NCBI GenBank assembly: GCA_002869185.1
Contig: PKTN01000004.1
Location: 346,372-410,371 of the forward strand
DNA: 64,000 nucleotides
Source of the DNA: Denitrovibrio sp.
Lineage (GTDB): Bacteria > Chrysiogenota > Deferribacteres > Deferribacterales > Geovibrionaceae
Reading direction: 5' to 3'
Shown here: positions 54,990 to 63,905 of the stretch, one piece after another
Position numbering within the stretch: the stretch's first letter is position 1
Layout: every line of letters begins with the position of its first letter
The notes under the pieces: generated by a model
Databases searched by the model: none
Told to the model about the DNA's origin: nothing
What the model saw: the letters and a program-made list of their open reading frames with translations, nothing else
Program-made: the position numbers and the translations under genes

Positions 54990-57245
54990 TTATTCCTCTT
55001 GAGATTCTATAAATGCAGGTAACAATATTTTAAATACAGTGCCACCATTTATGTTTTCGAACTCAATTTTACCATCCATGAATTCCTCAATGATCGTTTT
55101 AGACATGTATAGACCTAGACCGGTACCCTTGCCCTCGTCTCTAGTTGAAAAGTATGGATCAAAGATTTTATCTTTAATCTCTTCATTTATGCCACCACCA
55201 TTGTCACTTATAGATATAGTTACTTTATCTTTATTACCCTGTAAATCAATATGGATATTACCTGAATAATTTCCCATTTCTTTCTTTTTTTCTTCGATAG
55301 CATCCATAGAGTTATTAATAATGTTGAGCATGACTTGTTTGAACTCACTTCTAAAACCTTTAATTTTAGTCAAATGATAATCGCAATCTGGTGTCTCTAT
55401 AGCATTGCCACATGCAAATGTTTTATATTCACATGTACAGGTAAGCTGAAGTGTAATATTGTGAGAAATGTATTGAGACTGACTTAAGCTTATGATTGTT
55501 ATAATTTCATGAATTATATCAAAACTATCTTCTTGATCGTGTGGTTTGAAAAAGAGTCTGAATTCATCAATAGTATTGCTAAGATTTTCTATCATAAGCA
55601 TACAATCATTTTGAAACTCAATTAAATATTCTTCATTAAGGTCACCAGAAGTAAATGAATCATTTACATCTTGGATGTATAATCCTAAAGCATTTAGCGG
55701 TTGTCTCCAGTGATGTGCAATAGAATTGATCATTCTGCCCATGTCAGCAAGTTTTTTCTGATGATGCAGAAGCTCTTCTGTTCTTCTGTTTTTACTTATC
55801 TCACTTTGAACTTGTGATTGCAAACTCTTGTTAAGTATGTTTAATTCTTCATTTGTCTTCATCAATTCTGTAGAGTCATGGTATATCGTAACTAAGTTTT
55901 CATCACTGATTTTAAAAATAAAGTTTTCGACCCACTGAGAAACCTTATCATCTTTGTAAAATATCATTGGATAATGGTTTGCTTCTCCATTTTCCCAAGT
56001 TTTTTGAAAAGCTAGAAATAGGTCTGTTCCGATTACAGAAGGGAAAACTTCAGTAAGTCTCTTACCCACTACATTATCTTTACTTATATTGCTATGGATC
56101 TCTCCGCTTGGATTGATATCTTGAAATATGAAGTCTTCGCCGTCATTATATGGTTCGTAGACCGCCACTCCGTCTAACATGTTTTCAAATAATATTTTAA
56201 ACTTTTCATCATTTTTTCTTGATTCTTCGAGTTTTGAAATAGTGAGAGTCAGTTCTTCGTTTGTTTTAATTTGTTTGTTTTCAATAATTTCCAATTCAGA
56301 TAATATCTTTTTTCTATAGTAGCTGAACGCAAATAAAGTAAGAAATGCTACACCAATGGTGGATACAATTATATATATCTTTATCCATTTAAACATTGCT
56401 GTTCTATCAAAGGCGAATAAAAAATATCCTATTGTCTCACCAGAGTAGTCTTTAAAGTCATAATCTCTGGATATTTTATATGTTTTGTCGTTATTGTGAA
56501 AATTAAAATCTTCCCCTGTGTACTGCTTATATATTGATTCAAATAGGGTGGGGTTATTGTTTGTATATTCAAAATAGTCATTGATACTTTTATGTTGTGA
56601 TAACGATTCGAAAGTCGTTATGTGTGGCTTCTTTACTAAAAAACTCATATCTATATTAGCTAAATCCTTTAATCTCTTAATTAAGAAATCTAGACTTATT
56701 CCATATTCAAAATTCCCAAGGTATTTGTCTTCGTAATACAGTGGGTATATGATCCTTTGATATATTCCATTTTTACCAATTTCAAAACCACTTATCTTTT
56801 GTTGTTTCTTTATGCTTTCTACTAGCATTGGGCGAATATCAGCAAGTGAATCACCATGTTTGTCTGGTTTGTGAAATCTGTAAAATGTTGTTACATCAGG
56901 TAAATAGAAATGCATAGTTACTGGAACATTCTCTGATTGTATTTGAAAATACTTGTAATGTGATTGTCCATACTTGATAAGCGAGTCCCTATCTCTATTT
57001 TTAAATGCTATTATTACATCAGTATCATTCACTAGTTCGTCAAAACTATTCTCTATTATTTTGTTGATATGATTAGGTATGTGGGTAAGTAATCTTTTTG
57101 TAACTTGTAGTTGGTATCTTTCAATGTGCTTCAAGGAGTCTATCTTGCTATAAAGGGAGAATACACCACTCATGGTGAGGATAGAGAAGACAATAATGAA
57201 TATATGCTTACTTATCTTTTTACTAAAGGAAAATTGTGATGACAT
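54990..57245 (-). CDS. Membrane Cache-PAS sensor histidine kinase
   Basis: ~751 residues from ATG 57245 (AGGAA about seven bases before), preferred to the upstream extension to 57308. Helix (IFIIVFSILTMSGVFSLY), periplasmic double-Cache domain (~45-290; FKNRDRDSLIKYGQ, VTMHFYLPDVTTFYRFHKPD), second helix (IVSTIGVAFLTLFAFSYY), PAS (~350-470), coiled coil, H-box SIAHHWRQPLNALGLYIQDV, ATPase with LNIINNSMDAI, DNGGGI, FDPYFST and GTGLGLYM. The part before the N-box has a Cys-rich insert (CTCEYKTFACGN, PDCDYH). VTMHFYLPDVTTFYR resembles sensing domains of dicarboxylate or aromatic receptors. It may act with the sigma-54 activator upstream, although that has no receiver domain. Confidence 0.87.
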   Translation of the reverse strand: MSSQFSFSKKISKHIFIIVFSILTMSGVFSLYSKIDSLKHIERYQLQVTKRLLTHIPNHINKIIENSFDELVNDTDVIIAFKNRDRDSLIKYGQSHYKYFQIQSENVPVTMHFYLPDVTTFYRFHKPDKHGDSLADIRPMLVESIKKQQKISGFEIGKNGIYQRIIYPLYYEDKYLGNFEYGISLDFLIKRLKDLANIDMSFLVKKPHITTFESLSQHKSINDYFEYTNNNPTLFESIYKQYTGEDFNFHNNDKTYKISRDYDFKDYSGETIGYFLFAFDRTAMFKWIKIYIIVSTIGVAFLTLFAFSYYRKKILSELEIIENKQIKTNEELTLTISKLEESRKNDEKFKILFENMLDGVAVYEPYNDGEDFIFQDINPSGEIHSNISKDNVVGKRLTEVFPSVIGTDLFLAFQKTWENGEANHYPMIFYKDDKVSQWVENFIFKISDENLVTIYHDSTELMKTNEELNILNKSLQSQVQSEISKNRRTEELLHHQKKLADMGRMINSIAHHWRQPLNALGLYIQDVNDSFTSGDLNEEYLIEFQNDCMLMIENLSNTIDEFRLFFKPHDQEDSFDIIHEIITIISLSQSQYISHNITLQLTCTCEYKTFACGNAIETPDCDYHLTKIKGFRSEFKQVMLNIINNSMDAIEEKKKEMGNYSGNIHIDLQGNKDKVTISISDNGGGINEEIKDKIFDPYFSTRDEGKGTGLGLYMSKTIIEEFMDGKIEFENINGGTVFKILLPAFIESQEE

Positions 57246-57411
57246 TATATTTCCTGCTGCACTTTTATGTATAGTAAGTATATTATACCTTATAAAAACT
57301 GTAAGCAAGATCGTAAATGCACATATTTAATTGTTCCTGATGCCGTGTTGCAACAGCAACAATCTATAAACTTAGCTAAGGTTATTTTATATGTAGAAGG
57401 GATTGTGTTTT

Positions 57412-58935
57412 TTATTTGAGCATATCAAGCTTTATCATTTTGTTTCGAAGTGTATTTGTGTGCACTCCCAGAACTTCTGCAGCACCGCCAGCACCGCTTA
57501 TCTTGCCTGATGTATATTTCAAAACCTTATTTATATGATTTTTTATAACTGTATCTAAGTCATGTATAATATCGGTGAACTTATCTTCATTTGTTGCATC
57601 GTTTACATTTTCATTAGGTTGAGATCCTAGTATGCAATTAAATAAAAGTTTTTTGTCGTGATTAAGGATTAGTTCTCTTTCGATAACGTTCTCCATCTCT
57701 CGCACATTACCTGGCCAGTCGTAATTTTGTAATTTATTCATAAGTGAGGATGGAACAAGCGGGCACTTCTTTAGTCCTAGTTTTCTAGCTTTTGTACTAA
57801 TTAAATACTCTACCAAAAGGGGTATATCCTCACGTCTCTCTTTGAGTGGAGGTATTTCTATAGGAAAAACACAGAGCCTATACCATAGATCTTCTCTAAA
57901 ATGTCCCTTTTTAACCATATTTTCAAGATTTCTATTGGTAGCAGTAACTATCCTCACATCAAGATTTATTGTTTTTTTGCCACCTAATCTTTCAAGCTCT
58001 TTGAACTGTAAAAAACGGAGTAATCTAGCCTGTACTACTATAGGTAATTCACCTATTTCATCGAGGAAGAGCGTACCTTTGTTGGCTCTTTCTAGCTTAC
58101 CAACCTGTAGGCTATTTGCACCCGTAAAGGCTCCTTTTTCGTGCCCAAAGAGTTCGCTGTCAATAAGAGACTCTGGTATTGAACCACAGTTAACCTTTAT
58201 AAATGGTCCGTTCTTGTAGTTAGAGTTTGTATGAATATAGTTAGCAACTATCTCTTTTCCAACCCCTGTCTCTCCATGTATCAGAACTGTACTATTTAGC
58301 ACTGAAACTTGAGATATCTGATCTAAAACCTTTTTGACGGAAGCTGATTGACCAATGAACTCATTATTTATGCTCCCTGTTATTTCATTTGAAAGTCTGC
58401 GATATTTGCTTTGCAGTTTTAAATGTACTAGAGCGTTAGATACAGCAAGAGAAAATGGGACTGAGATGCTTCTTAAGAGTTCTTTATGTTTATCGGTATA
58501 TATTTTTTCTTTATAGGATCTAAAAATTAGAAAAGCTAAGATTCCATCGGTAAGTTCAAGTTTAAGAATTAAATCTGAGCTACATGCAAGTTTTAGTCTA
58601 CTCAAAAACTCACTAGTGGCAGAGTCTGCTTCGGGGATATTATCTAATGAGTTAGCTTCCATAACCCAAACATCTTCACCAAGCTTCTTAAGAAATTCTC
58701 TAAAATTAAGTTGTTCAGGAATGAGGATACTATGTTTATCACACTTTTCACCATGAATAGTAGCTGACGCTAGCCTTTTTATCTCGTGATGTTTTTCGTT
58801 GAGTACATCTATGTACACTTCATCTATAGGTATGAAGTCTTTCATGTAATCAACAACTTCGACAAGTGCCAAATTGATATCAAGATTACTGCAAATACGC
58901 ATATTAACATTGTTTACAAAATCAACATTATTCAT
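57412..58935 (-). CDS. GAF-AAA-Fis sigma-54-dependent transcriptional activator
   Basis: 507 residues. N-terminal GAF-like sensor (~1-170) instead of a receiver; central AAA+ domain (~190-420): HGETGVGKEIVANYIH (Walker A), GSIPESLIDSELFGHEKGAFTGA with the GAFTGA loop split as ELFGHEKG and AFTGA that touches sigma-54, GTLFLDEIGE (Walker B), DLWYRLCVFPIEIPPL; C-terminal Fis-type HTH (~465-507; GAAEVLGVHTNTLRNKM). It is NorR/FhlA-like in layout. It diverges from the porin-cytochrome operon, and three identical-core 12-bp sites lie in the gap, so it very likely activates that operon in response to a ligand or redox cue bound by GAF. RBS GGAG five bases before the ATG. Confidence 0.92.
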   Translation of the reverse strand: MNNVDFVNNVNMRICSNLDINLALVEVVDYMKDFIPIDEVYIDVLNEKHHEIKRLASATIHGEKCDKHSILIPEQLNFREFLKKLGEDVWVMEANSLDNIPEADSATSEFLSRLKLACSSDLILKLELTDGILAFLIFRSYKEKIYTDKHKELLRSISVPFSLAVSNALVHLKLQSKYRRLSNEITGSINNEFIGQSASVKKVLDQISQVSVLNSTVLIHGETGVGKEIVANYIHTNSNYKNGPFIKVNCGSIPESLIDSELFGHEKGAFTGANSLQVGKLERANKGTLFLDEIGELPIVVQARLLRFLQFKELERLGGKKTINLDVRIVTATNRNLENMVKKGHFREDLWYRLCVFPIEIPPLKERREDIPLLVEYLISTKARKLGLKKCPLVPSSLMNKLQNYDWPGNVREMENVIERELILNHDKKLLFNCILGSQPNENVNDATNEDKFTDIIHDLDTVIKNHINKVLKYTSGKISGAGGAAEVLGVHTNTLRNKMIKLDMLK

Positions 58936-58948
58936 TTTTTCTCCACAT

Positions 58949-59011
58949 ACCAGATATGGTTAATAAAATTGTGTTCACCGTATATGGTAATAATAATGTA
59001 CCCAATATGGT
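58949..59011 (+). promoter_or_regulatory. Three ACCNNATATGGT activator sites
   Basis: ACCAGATATGGT (58949-58960), ACCGTATATGGT (58977-58988) and ACCCAATATGGT (59000-59011), each an imperfect ACCnnATATGGT palindrome, start-to-start 28 and 23 bp. They stand 53-115 bp upstream of the sigma-54 element and just before the activator gene, as enhancer sites would. Confidence 0.8.
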
Positions 59012-59063
59012 GAAGATGCAATGGTAAATATTTAAAGTATTTATAATAAAGTATTTTGTGTTG

Positions 59064-59080
59064 TGGCATGTTACTTGCAA
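59064..59080 (+). promoter_or_regulatory. Sigma-54 promoter of the porin-cytochrome operon
   Basis: TGGCATGTTACTTGCAA fits TGGCAY-N5-TTGCA. The predicted start is near 59092, giving a ~100-nt leader. Confidence 0.9.
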
Positions 59081-59094
59081 TAGGTATGACCAAT

Positions 59095-59108
59095 GAACCC
59101 AATGGTTC
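59095..59108 (+). promoter_or_regulatory. Palindrome at the start of the leader
   Basis: GAACC-CAAT-GGTTC, perfect 5-bp arms, close to the predicted transcript start. It contains ACCCAATGGT, two bases shorter than the third activator site, so it may be a repressor/activator half variant or a 5' hairpin protecting the mRNA. Confidence 0.45.
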
Positions 59109-59190
59109 GAACAGCAAACTGTGAGTTGGCAAGAGGAGGTTAAATATCCAACAAACAGAAGTTTTTTATTTACCTTTTTAAGGAGTGAAC

Positions 59191-60402
59191 ATGAAAAGTA
59201 AGTCTGCAGTTATAACAAGGAGTTTTTTACTCTTATGTGTATGTTTGACAATACCTTTTTCATTATTTGCAGCAGATTTCAGTGGAAGGCTAAGTTCAGT
59301 CGTTAGTTATTACCAAAGTTTTTACAACTACGATGATTCTATGCCTGTTTATCTTTACGGCATGCTAAATGTCAAAGATATCACCGAAGAAGGCCTGTCG
59401 TTCAAGTCTTATGCGAGAGCCGCTGATGACGTTAAAAATCAGCAACAAAAACAAAGTAAACTTTACTATGCATATCTTGAGCAGAAAAATATTTTTGGTT
59501 CTGTCGACTTTAAACTGGGGAGAAATTATGTATTTACCCCTGCGGGTTCACCGCTTGTCGATGGTTTAGAACTAAAGTACAGACCTTTCAGAAGCTTTAA
59601 TGTAAAGCTTTTTGGCGGTGGCGACGTCAAACTGAATGACGAATATGATGAAGACGACCAAGTAGCTGGGCTAGAGATTTATGGAGATCTAGCAAGTTTC
59701 AGCTATAGTGTAGCCTATCTCAATAAGTGGGATGAAAAAGCTCTAACTAAAGACCTCGCTGGTCTTGAATTGAGTTACAACCATCAAAACCTAATAAGAT
59801 TATACACTGACCTACAGTACAATCTTCTCTCAGAAAATTTCTCATATGCACTCACAGGTGCTGGCTTTTATCAGCCAAAATGGGATATCACCGTTGAATA
59901 TTTATATTCATTACCAGTATTTGAATCTACTTCCATATACTCTGTATTTGCAGTTGAAGAGTATGAAGAGCTTTTCACAAGGCTTAGATACAAATTAGAT
60001 AACGGTATATACACATATGCCTCATTCACAAATGAGTATTATGATGAATACCCAGATGCATACGTATATGAAATAGGAATCAATAAAATTCGTACAGATA
60101 AGTTTCAGGGATACCTGACTGGTGTCTACCGTGATGATAGTGGTGACGAAAATAGGGTTGGTATTAAATCCTATATGTCTTACTTCTTTCACAGGTATGC
60201 AGTCACAGGTATAGGGCTAAACTATGACGTACTTGAAAAAAGTCAGGATGATGCAGACGACACAACATACGAAAGAGTATGGGTTGACGTTACATCATAC
60301 CTTAATAAATCAATAAATCTAGAGTTCAAAGTGGAGCGCGTGGCAAGTAATTTGTACGACGACTACTTCACTGGAACAGCTAGAATTAATTACTCATTCT
60401 AA
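59191..60402 (+). CDS. Outer-membrane porin-like beta-barrel of a porin-cytochrome operon
   Basis: ~403 residues. Signal peptide (VITRSFLLLCVCLTIPFSLFAA), then many amphipathic strands with Tyr/Phe-rich girdles (YLYGMLNVKDITEEG, FKLGRNYVFTPAGSPLVDG, FSYALTGAGFYQPKWDITV) and a C-terminal NYSF aromatic end. About 18-20 strands are expected from its length. No Cys, so it is unlike MtrB-type N-terminal CxxC porins. As the first gene with two multiheme cytochromes it may be the outer-membrane sleeve for electron transfer. Start ATG 59191 has AAGGAG five bases before; the GTG at 59185 overlaps that RBS. Family not recognised. Confidence 0.8.
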   Translation: MKSKSAVITRSFLLLCVCLTIPFSLFAADFSGRLSSVVSYYQSFYNYDDSMPVYLYGMLNVKDITEEGLSFKSYARAADDVKNQQQKQSKLYYAYLEQKNIFGSVDFKLGRNYVFTPAGSPLVDGLELKYRPFRSFNVKLFGGGDVKLNDEYDEDDQVAGLEIYGDLASFSYSVAYLNKWDEKALTKDLAGLELSYNHQNLIRLYTDLQYNLLSENFSYALTGAGFYQPKWDITVEYLYSLPVFESTSIYSVFAVEEYEELFTRLRYKLDNGIYTYASFTNEYYDEYPDAYVYEIGINKIRTDKFQGYLTGVYRDDSGDENRVGIKSYMSYFFHRYAVTGIGLNYDVLEKSQDDADDTTYERVWVDVTSYLNKSINLEFKVERVASNLYDDYFTGTARINYSF

Positions 60403-60412
60403 GGAGGCACAG

Positions 60413-61237
60413 ATGAGAAATATACTATTTTTTCTTGCTGTCCTGCTCACATTTACTTCGGTAGTTGTGTATGCGGAGTTTAACCACGAAGAGCACCTTG
60501 TAATTCTTGAAGGTGAGCCGTGTCAAACTTGCCACCTTGAAGACAGCAAAAATATTGTTCCAGAAATCGAGACCTGTAAAAACTGTCACGAAGACGACTT
60601 TCTAAAGGATGTTACTTTTAAACCTACTGTAACACACAGAGACTCCAACTTCGTTTTGGAGCATGGAAGTTTTGTAAGTATTACGAAGTACGATTGTGCT
60701 AGTTGCCATGAGCAAGCATCCTGTATTGACTGCCATAAGAATGGAGTACCAGGAGAGATGGGAACAACACTCAGTAAAGAAGCAAGTATGCACAGAAGTG
60801 ATTTTATAGTAGGACACCCACTAATGGCAAAGCAAGACTCTGAGTCCTGTATGTCATGTCACGAAGTTAATTATTGTTCAGATTGTCACACTCAGTTTGA
60901 TGACAACCAGCTTGCTGGTTCATCTCACAGGCAAAGCTGGAGTAATTTACTAACCAGTGCAACGGGTATTCCACACGAAAACTTCAGCACATTTTCATGC
61001 CAAACTTGCCACCTTGATAGTGTACTTCCTGCCCATGAGTGGTCAAGAGAGCACGCAAGGGAAGCAAGAAAAGATTTGGCTGCATGTCAGACATGTCACT
61101 CTGAGGGTGATACCTGTCTTAAATGCCACAGTGCTGTAAATGGTTTACAGGTCAATCCACACCCAGAAAACTGGAATGACATCAAAGATAAATTAGAAAA
61201 AGCCAGTGATGGCAGAACATGTCGAAAGTGTCACTAA
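60413..61237 (+). CDS. Periplasmic decaheme c-type cytochrome
   Basis: 274 residues: signal peptide (NILFFLAVLLTFTSVVVYA) and ten CxxCH heme motifs: CQTCH, CKNCH, CASCH, CIDCH, CMSCH, CSDCH, CQTCH, CQTCH, CLKCH, CRKCH, the last at the very C-terminus. Many free His (EEHL, VTHRDSNF, SSHRQSW, PAHEWSREHAR) may be distal ligands. Paired sites such as CASCHEQASCIDCH are as in DmsE/MtrA-like and cytochrome c7-type chains. Likely a periplasmic electron carrier between inner-membrane quinol oxidation and the outer-membrane proteins encoded around it. RBS GGAGG before the ATG; 10 nt after the porin gene, 17 nt before the next cytochrome. Confidence 0.93.
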   Translation: MRNILFFLAVLLTFTSVVVYAEFNHEEHLVILEGEPCQTCHLEDSKNIVPEIETCKNCHEDDFLKDVTFKPTVTHRDSNFVLEHGSFVSITKYDCASCHEQASCIDCHKNGVPGEMGTTLSKEASMHRSDFIVGHPLMAKQDSESCMSCHEVNYCSDCHTQFDDNQLAGSSHRQSWSNLLTSATGIPHENFSTFSCQTCHLDSVLPAHEWSREHAREARKDLAACQTCHSEGDTCLKCHSAVNGLQVNPHPENWNDIKDKLEKASDGRTCRKCH

Positions 61238-61254
61238 TCACGGAGGTTGATTAA

Positions 61255-63849
61255 ATGAGACGTTTATTTATTACATTTATTATACTAACAACTACAGTCT
61301 TCGCTCTAGTAGGCTGTGGCGGCGGCGGATCCTCAGGGTCTGGCGGAGACAGTACAGGAACAGCAACAACAATAGCTGACGCAGCTGTTAATATAGGTAT
61401 GGACAAGTGTCTAAGCTGTCATATAGACAATATTGGCGACCAAGGAAGAGCTGTAGATGGTAAATTTACTGATGCCTACCGTAAATGGCTTGTTGGTCCT
61501 CACGGAAACTTTGAATATAAAGTTCAAGCTGATGACGCGACAGCCAATGAAATAGCTACAGGTTATTATTCATCTAGCAGAGGCGGACGTTACTACTTTA
61601 CTTATAACCACTATCAGAAAGAATTAAATGATGGTGACGCAATTGCATATGCAAAATATAAAGGTTACCCAATTTTAGCTGATACTGATGACGAATGTAA
61701 GGTTTGTCACGGTCCATCAGAGCTATATAATCAGGGTGTTGCAGAACTCCCTATTATTGCAAACATAATCAATGTCTTTGAGCAAAACAAAAGAGGTATA
61801 GCACCTGACTGGGAAAACGTTTTAAACACTCAGGATGCTGGGACATACCCTGCTGCTAACGATAAAACACTCGACTGGGCAAATGCTGACCAGAAAGAGC
61901 GTCTTGTTATTGGTTGTGAGTCATGTCACGGTGGAGCAAATATGCACCAAGTAGATCCTACTCTGCTCCCTGCTGTTAAACCTGATGCTGCAGCCTGCGC
62001 AACATGCCACGGTCCTGACCATCACCACTCTGGTGGCGATATCTATACAGACTATGCGGCATCACCTCACGCTGTTAGTTTAAGTGGAAACACTCATATA
62101 TCAGCTGATGACGATGGACTTATCTCTAATGCTCGCTGTGCGAAATGTCACACTGACGAAGGCGGAAGAAAGTATAAAGATATAGATGCAGATACATATG
62201 CAACTCTTAAGACAAGTTTTGAAAACTTAACAAAGATGACATATGCTGATCTGACTGATATTTCATGTCGCACATGTCACGATGCACATAACCCACATGC
62301 ATACCTTGAAGATCCTACAGCAGTCGCTGGTGTAATAACACGTTCAGCACAGTTTAATACCTGTACAAACTGCCACCAGTATTTAGACGCAGCTGGTGCA
62401 CTTAACGAACCTTATCACCAGCCAGTAACAACTAACCACCCATCAGCTAATACTTATGGTGCTTGGAATGAGATTATCAAGGATACTCACTTTGATCTCA
62501 CAGTTAAAACTACTGCTGAAACTATCCAAGGTTACGTTATTGACCCTTCAGCTACAGATGCTTGTTCAAGATGTCATAATCCACACGGAACTAATGAAAT
62601 CAATGAGCAGTGGGCTAAATCAGCACACGGTGGTCACATAGCAACAGTTAAAGCTACCGCTCTCGCAGCAGACGAGACAATCGACCTAGAGACTGTAGAC
62701 GTAACAGAGACAGATGCTGCGGCATGGACTCATTACGACTTCAAAGACGCTGGAAGACAAACATGCCAGAGATGTCACACATCAACTGGCTTCGGAAATT
62801 TTGCTGATGACCCTGCTACATATGACCAAACTGCAAACACATTTGTAGCTACTGGCGATCAGAGAGAACTGCTCTATTGTGACGGTTGTCACTCTGATAA
62901 CACAGGCACACTCAGAGATCCTGGTGCTCCTACAGCAAGTCTTGTTACAACAGCAACAGGTGGAGCTAACCTTTATGACACAACAGCAGATACAGATGCT
63001 AACCGTACTGCTCAGCAATTGATAAATGATAGAATAGAAGCTGTTGGCGATCTTGGAAACTCAAATACTTGTATACCATGTCACAGTGGTAGATTCACAG
63101 TTGCCACTATCGTAGAGAATGACTACATTGACGACAATAGTCTTGATGGTGACTCTGAAGGTTCAGGTACTCACTATAAAGATACAGCTGGAACACTATT
63201 TAGATACTCAGCTTATGAAATGCCTGGTCTAGACTATGAGAACAAGTCGTATTTCGCACACGCTACTATAGGTACTGTAGATGCTGACGGAAATGAAGTA
63301 CATGAAGGGACAGGAACTGCTGGTCCTTGTGCTACTTGTCACATGAGTAGTGATAAAGGGCACGAATTCTCAGTACTCGACAGTGAAAATGAGTTTGGCG
63401 TATCGCCTACTTGTAGAGTATGTCACGACGGTTCACACGGTGACCTCACTGCAGATGTACTCACTGAAGAGAAAGAAGGATTCGAAAATGCTATTACAGC
63501 TATGAAGTACTTCATAGAGAACAACTACGCAGGTGCTGGTCTCACGATGCTCGATTCATACCCTTATATCGGCTACGGTGGAGCCAATGCATTTGATACT
63601 AGTGATGACCTATGGACTACTGACTTCGGTGCAAATGATAGAAACGCTTATGGTGTAGCATACAACTACGTATACATTCACCATGAAGGCGGAGCATACG
63701 CACACAACAGATACTATGCGAAACGTATCATCTTTGATGCTATAGATCTCATGGATAACGGTGTACTAGATGGAACAATAGACCTTACAGGCTATGCAGC
63801 AGCGGCTACATGGTATGGCGGCACTATTACAGCCATAGAAAGACCATAA
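61255..63849 (+). CDS. Thirteen-heme c-type cytochrome lipoprotein
   Basis: 864 residues. A lipoprotein signal ends in LVGC followed by a Gly/Ser linker (GGGGSSGSGG). Thirteen CxxCH motifs: CLSCH, CKVCH, CESCH, CATCH, CAKCH, CRTCH, CTNCH, CSRCH, CQRCH, CDGCH, CIPCH, CATCH, CRVCH. Extra His clusters (GPDHHHSGG, DAHNPHAY) supply axial ligands. The last ~120 residues have no heme and are Tyr-rich (YPYIGYGGANAFD, YNYVYIHHEGGAYAHNRYYA), which could be a structural cap. It is probably anchored in the outer membrane, facing out, as the terminal reductase of an electron conduit toward minerals or another extracellular acceptor. Third gene of the sigma-54 operon; a strong terminator follows. Confidence 0.93.
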   Translation: MRRLFITFIILTTTVFALVGCGGGGSSGSGGDSTGTATTIADAAVNIGMDKCLSCHIDNIGDQGRAVDGKFTDAYRKWLVGPHGNFEYKVQADDATANEIATGYYSSSRGGRYYFTYNHYQKELNDGDAIAYAKYKGYPILADTDDECKVCHGPSELYNQGVAELPIIANIINVFEQNKRGIAPDWENVLNTQDAGTYPAANDKTLDWANADQKERLVIGCESCHGGANMHQVDPTLLPAVKPDAAACATCHGPDHHHSGGDIYTDYAASPHAVSLSGNTHISADDDGLISNARCAKCHTDEGGRKYKDIDADTYATLKTSFENLTKMTYADLTDISCRTCHDAHNPHAYLEDPTAVAGVITRSAQFNTCTNCHQYLDAAGALNEPYHQPVTTNHPSANTYGAWNEIIKDTHFDLTVKTTAETIQGYVIDPSATDACSRCHNPHGTNEINEQWAKSAHGGHIATVKATALAADETIDLETVDVTETDAAAWTHYDFKDAGRQTCQRCHTSTGFGNFADDPATYDQTANTFVATGDQRELLYCDGCHSDNTGTLRDPGAPTASLVTTATGGANLYDTTADTDANRTAQQLINDRIEAVGDLGNSNTCIPCHSGRFTVATIVENDYIDDNSLDGDSEGSGTHYKDTAGTLFRYSAYEMPGLDYENKSYFAHATIGTVDADGNEVHEGTGTAGPCATCHMSSDKGHEFSVLDSENEFGVSPTCRVCHDGSHGDLTADVLTEEKEGFENAITAMKYFIENNYAGAGLTMLDSYPYIGYGGANAFDTSDDLWTTDFGANDRNAYGVAYNYVYIHHEGGAYAHNRYYAKRIIFDAIDLMDNGVLDGTIDLTGYAAAATWYGGTITAIERP

Positions 63850-63877
63850 ACTGGTTTATTATATAAACCTCGAATTT

Positions 63878-63905
63878 AAAAAGGGAGCCTTATGGCTCCC
63901 TTTTT
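63878..63905 (+). terminator. Terminator of the porin-cytochrome operon
   Basis: AAAAAGGGAGCC-TTAT-GGCTCCCTTTTT, perfect 12-bp stem with five T. The last 95 bp of the window hold no recognisable gene. Confidence 0.95.
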
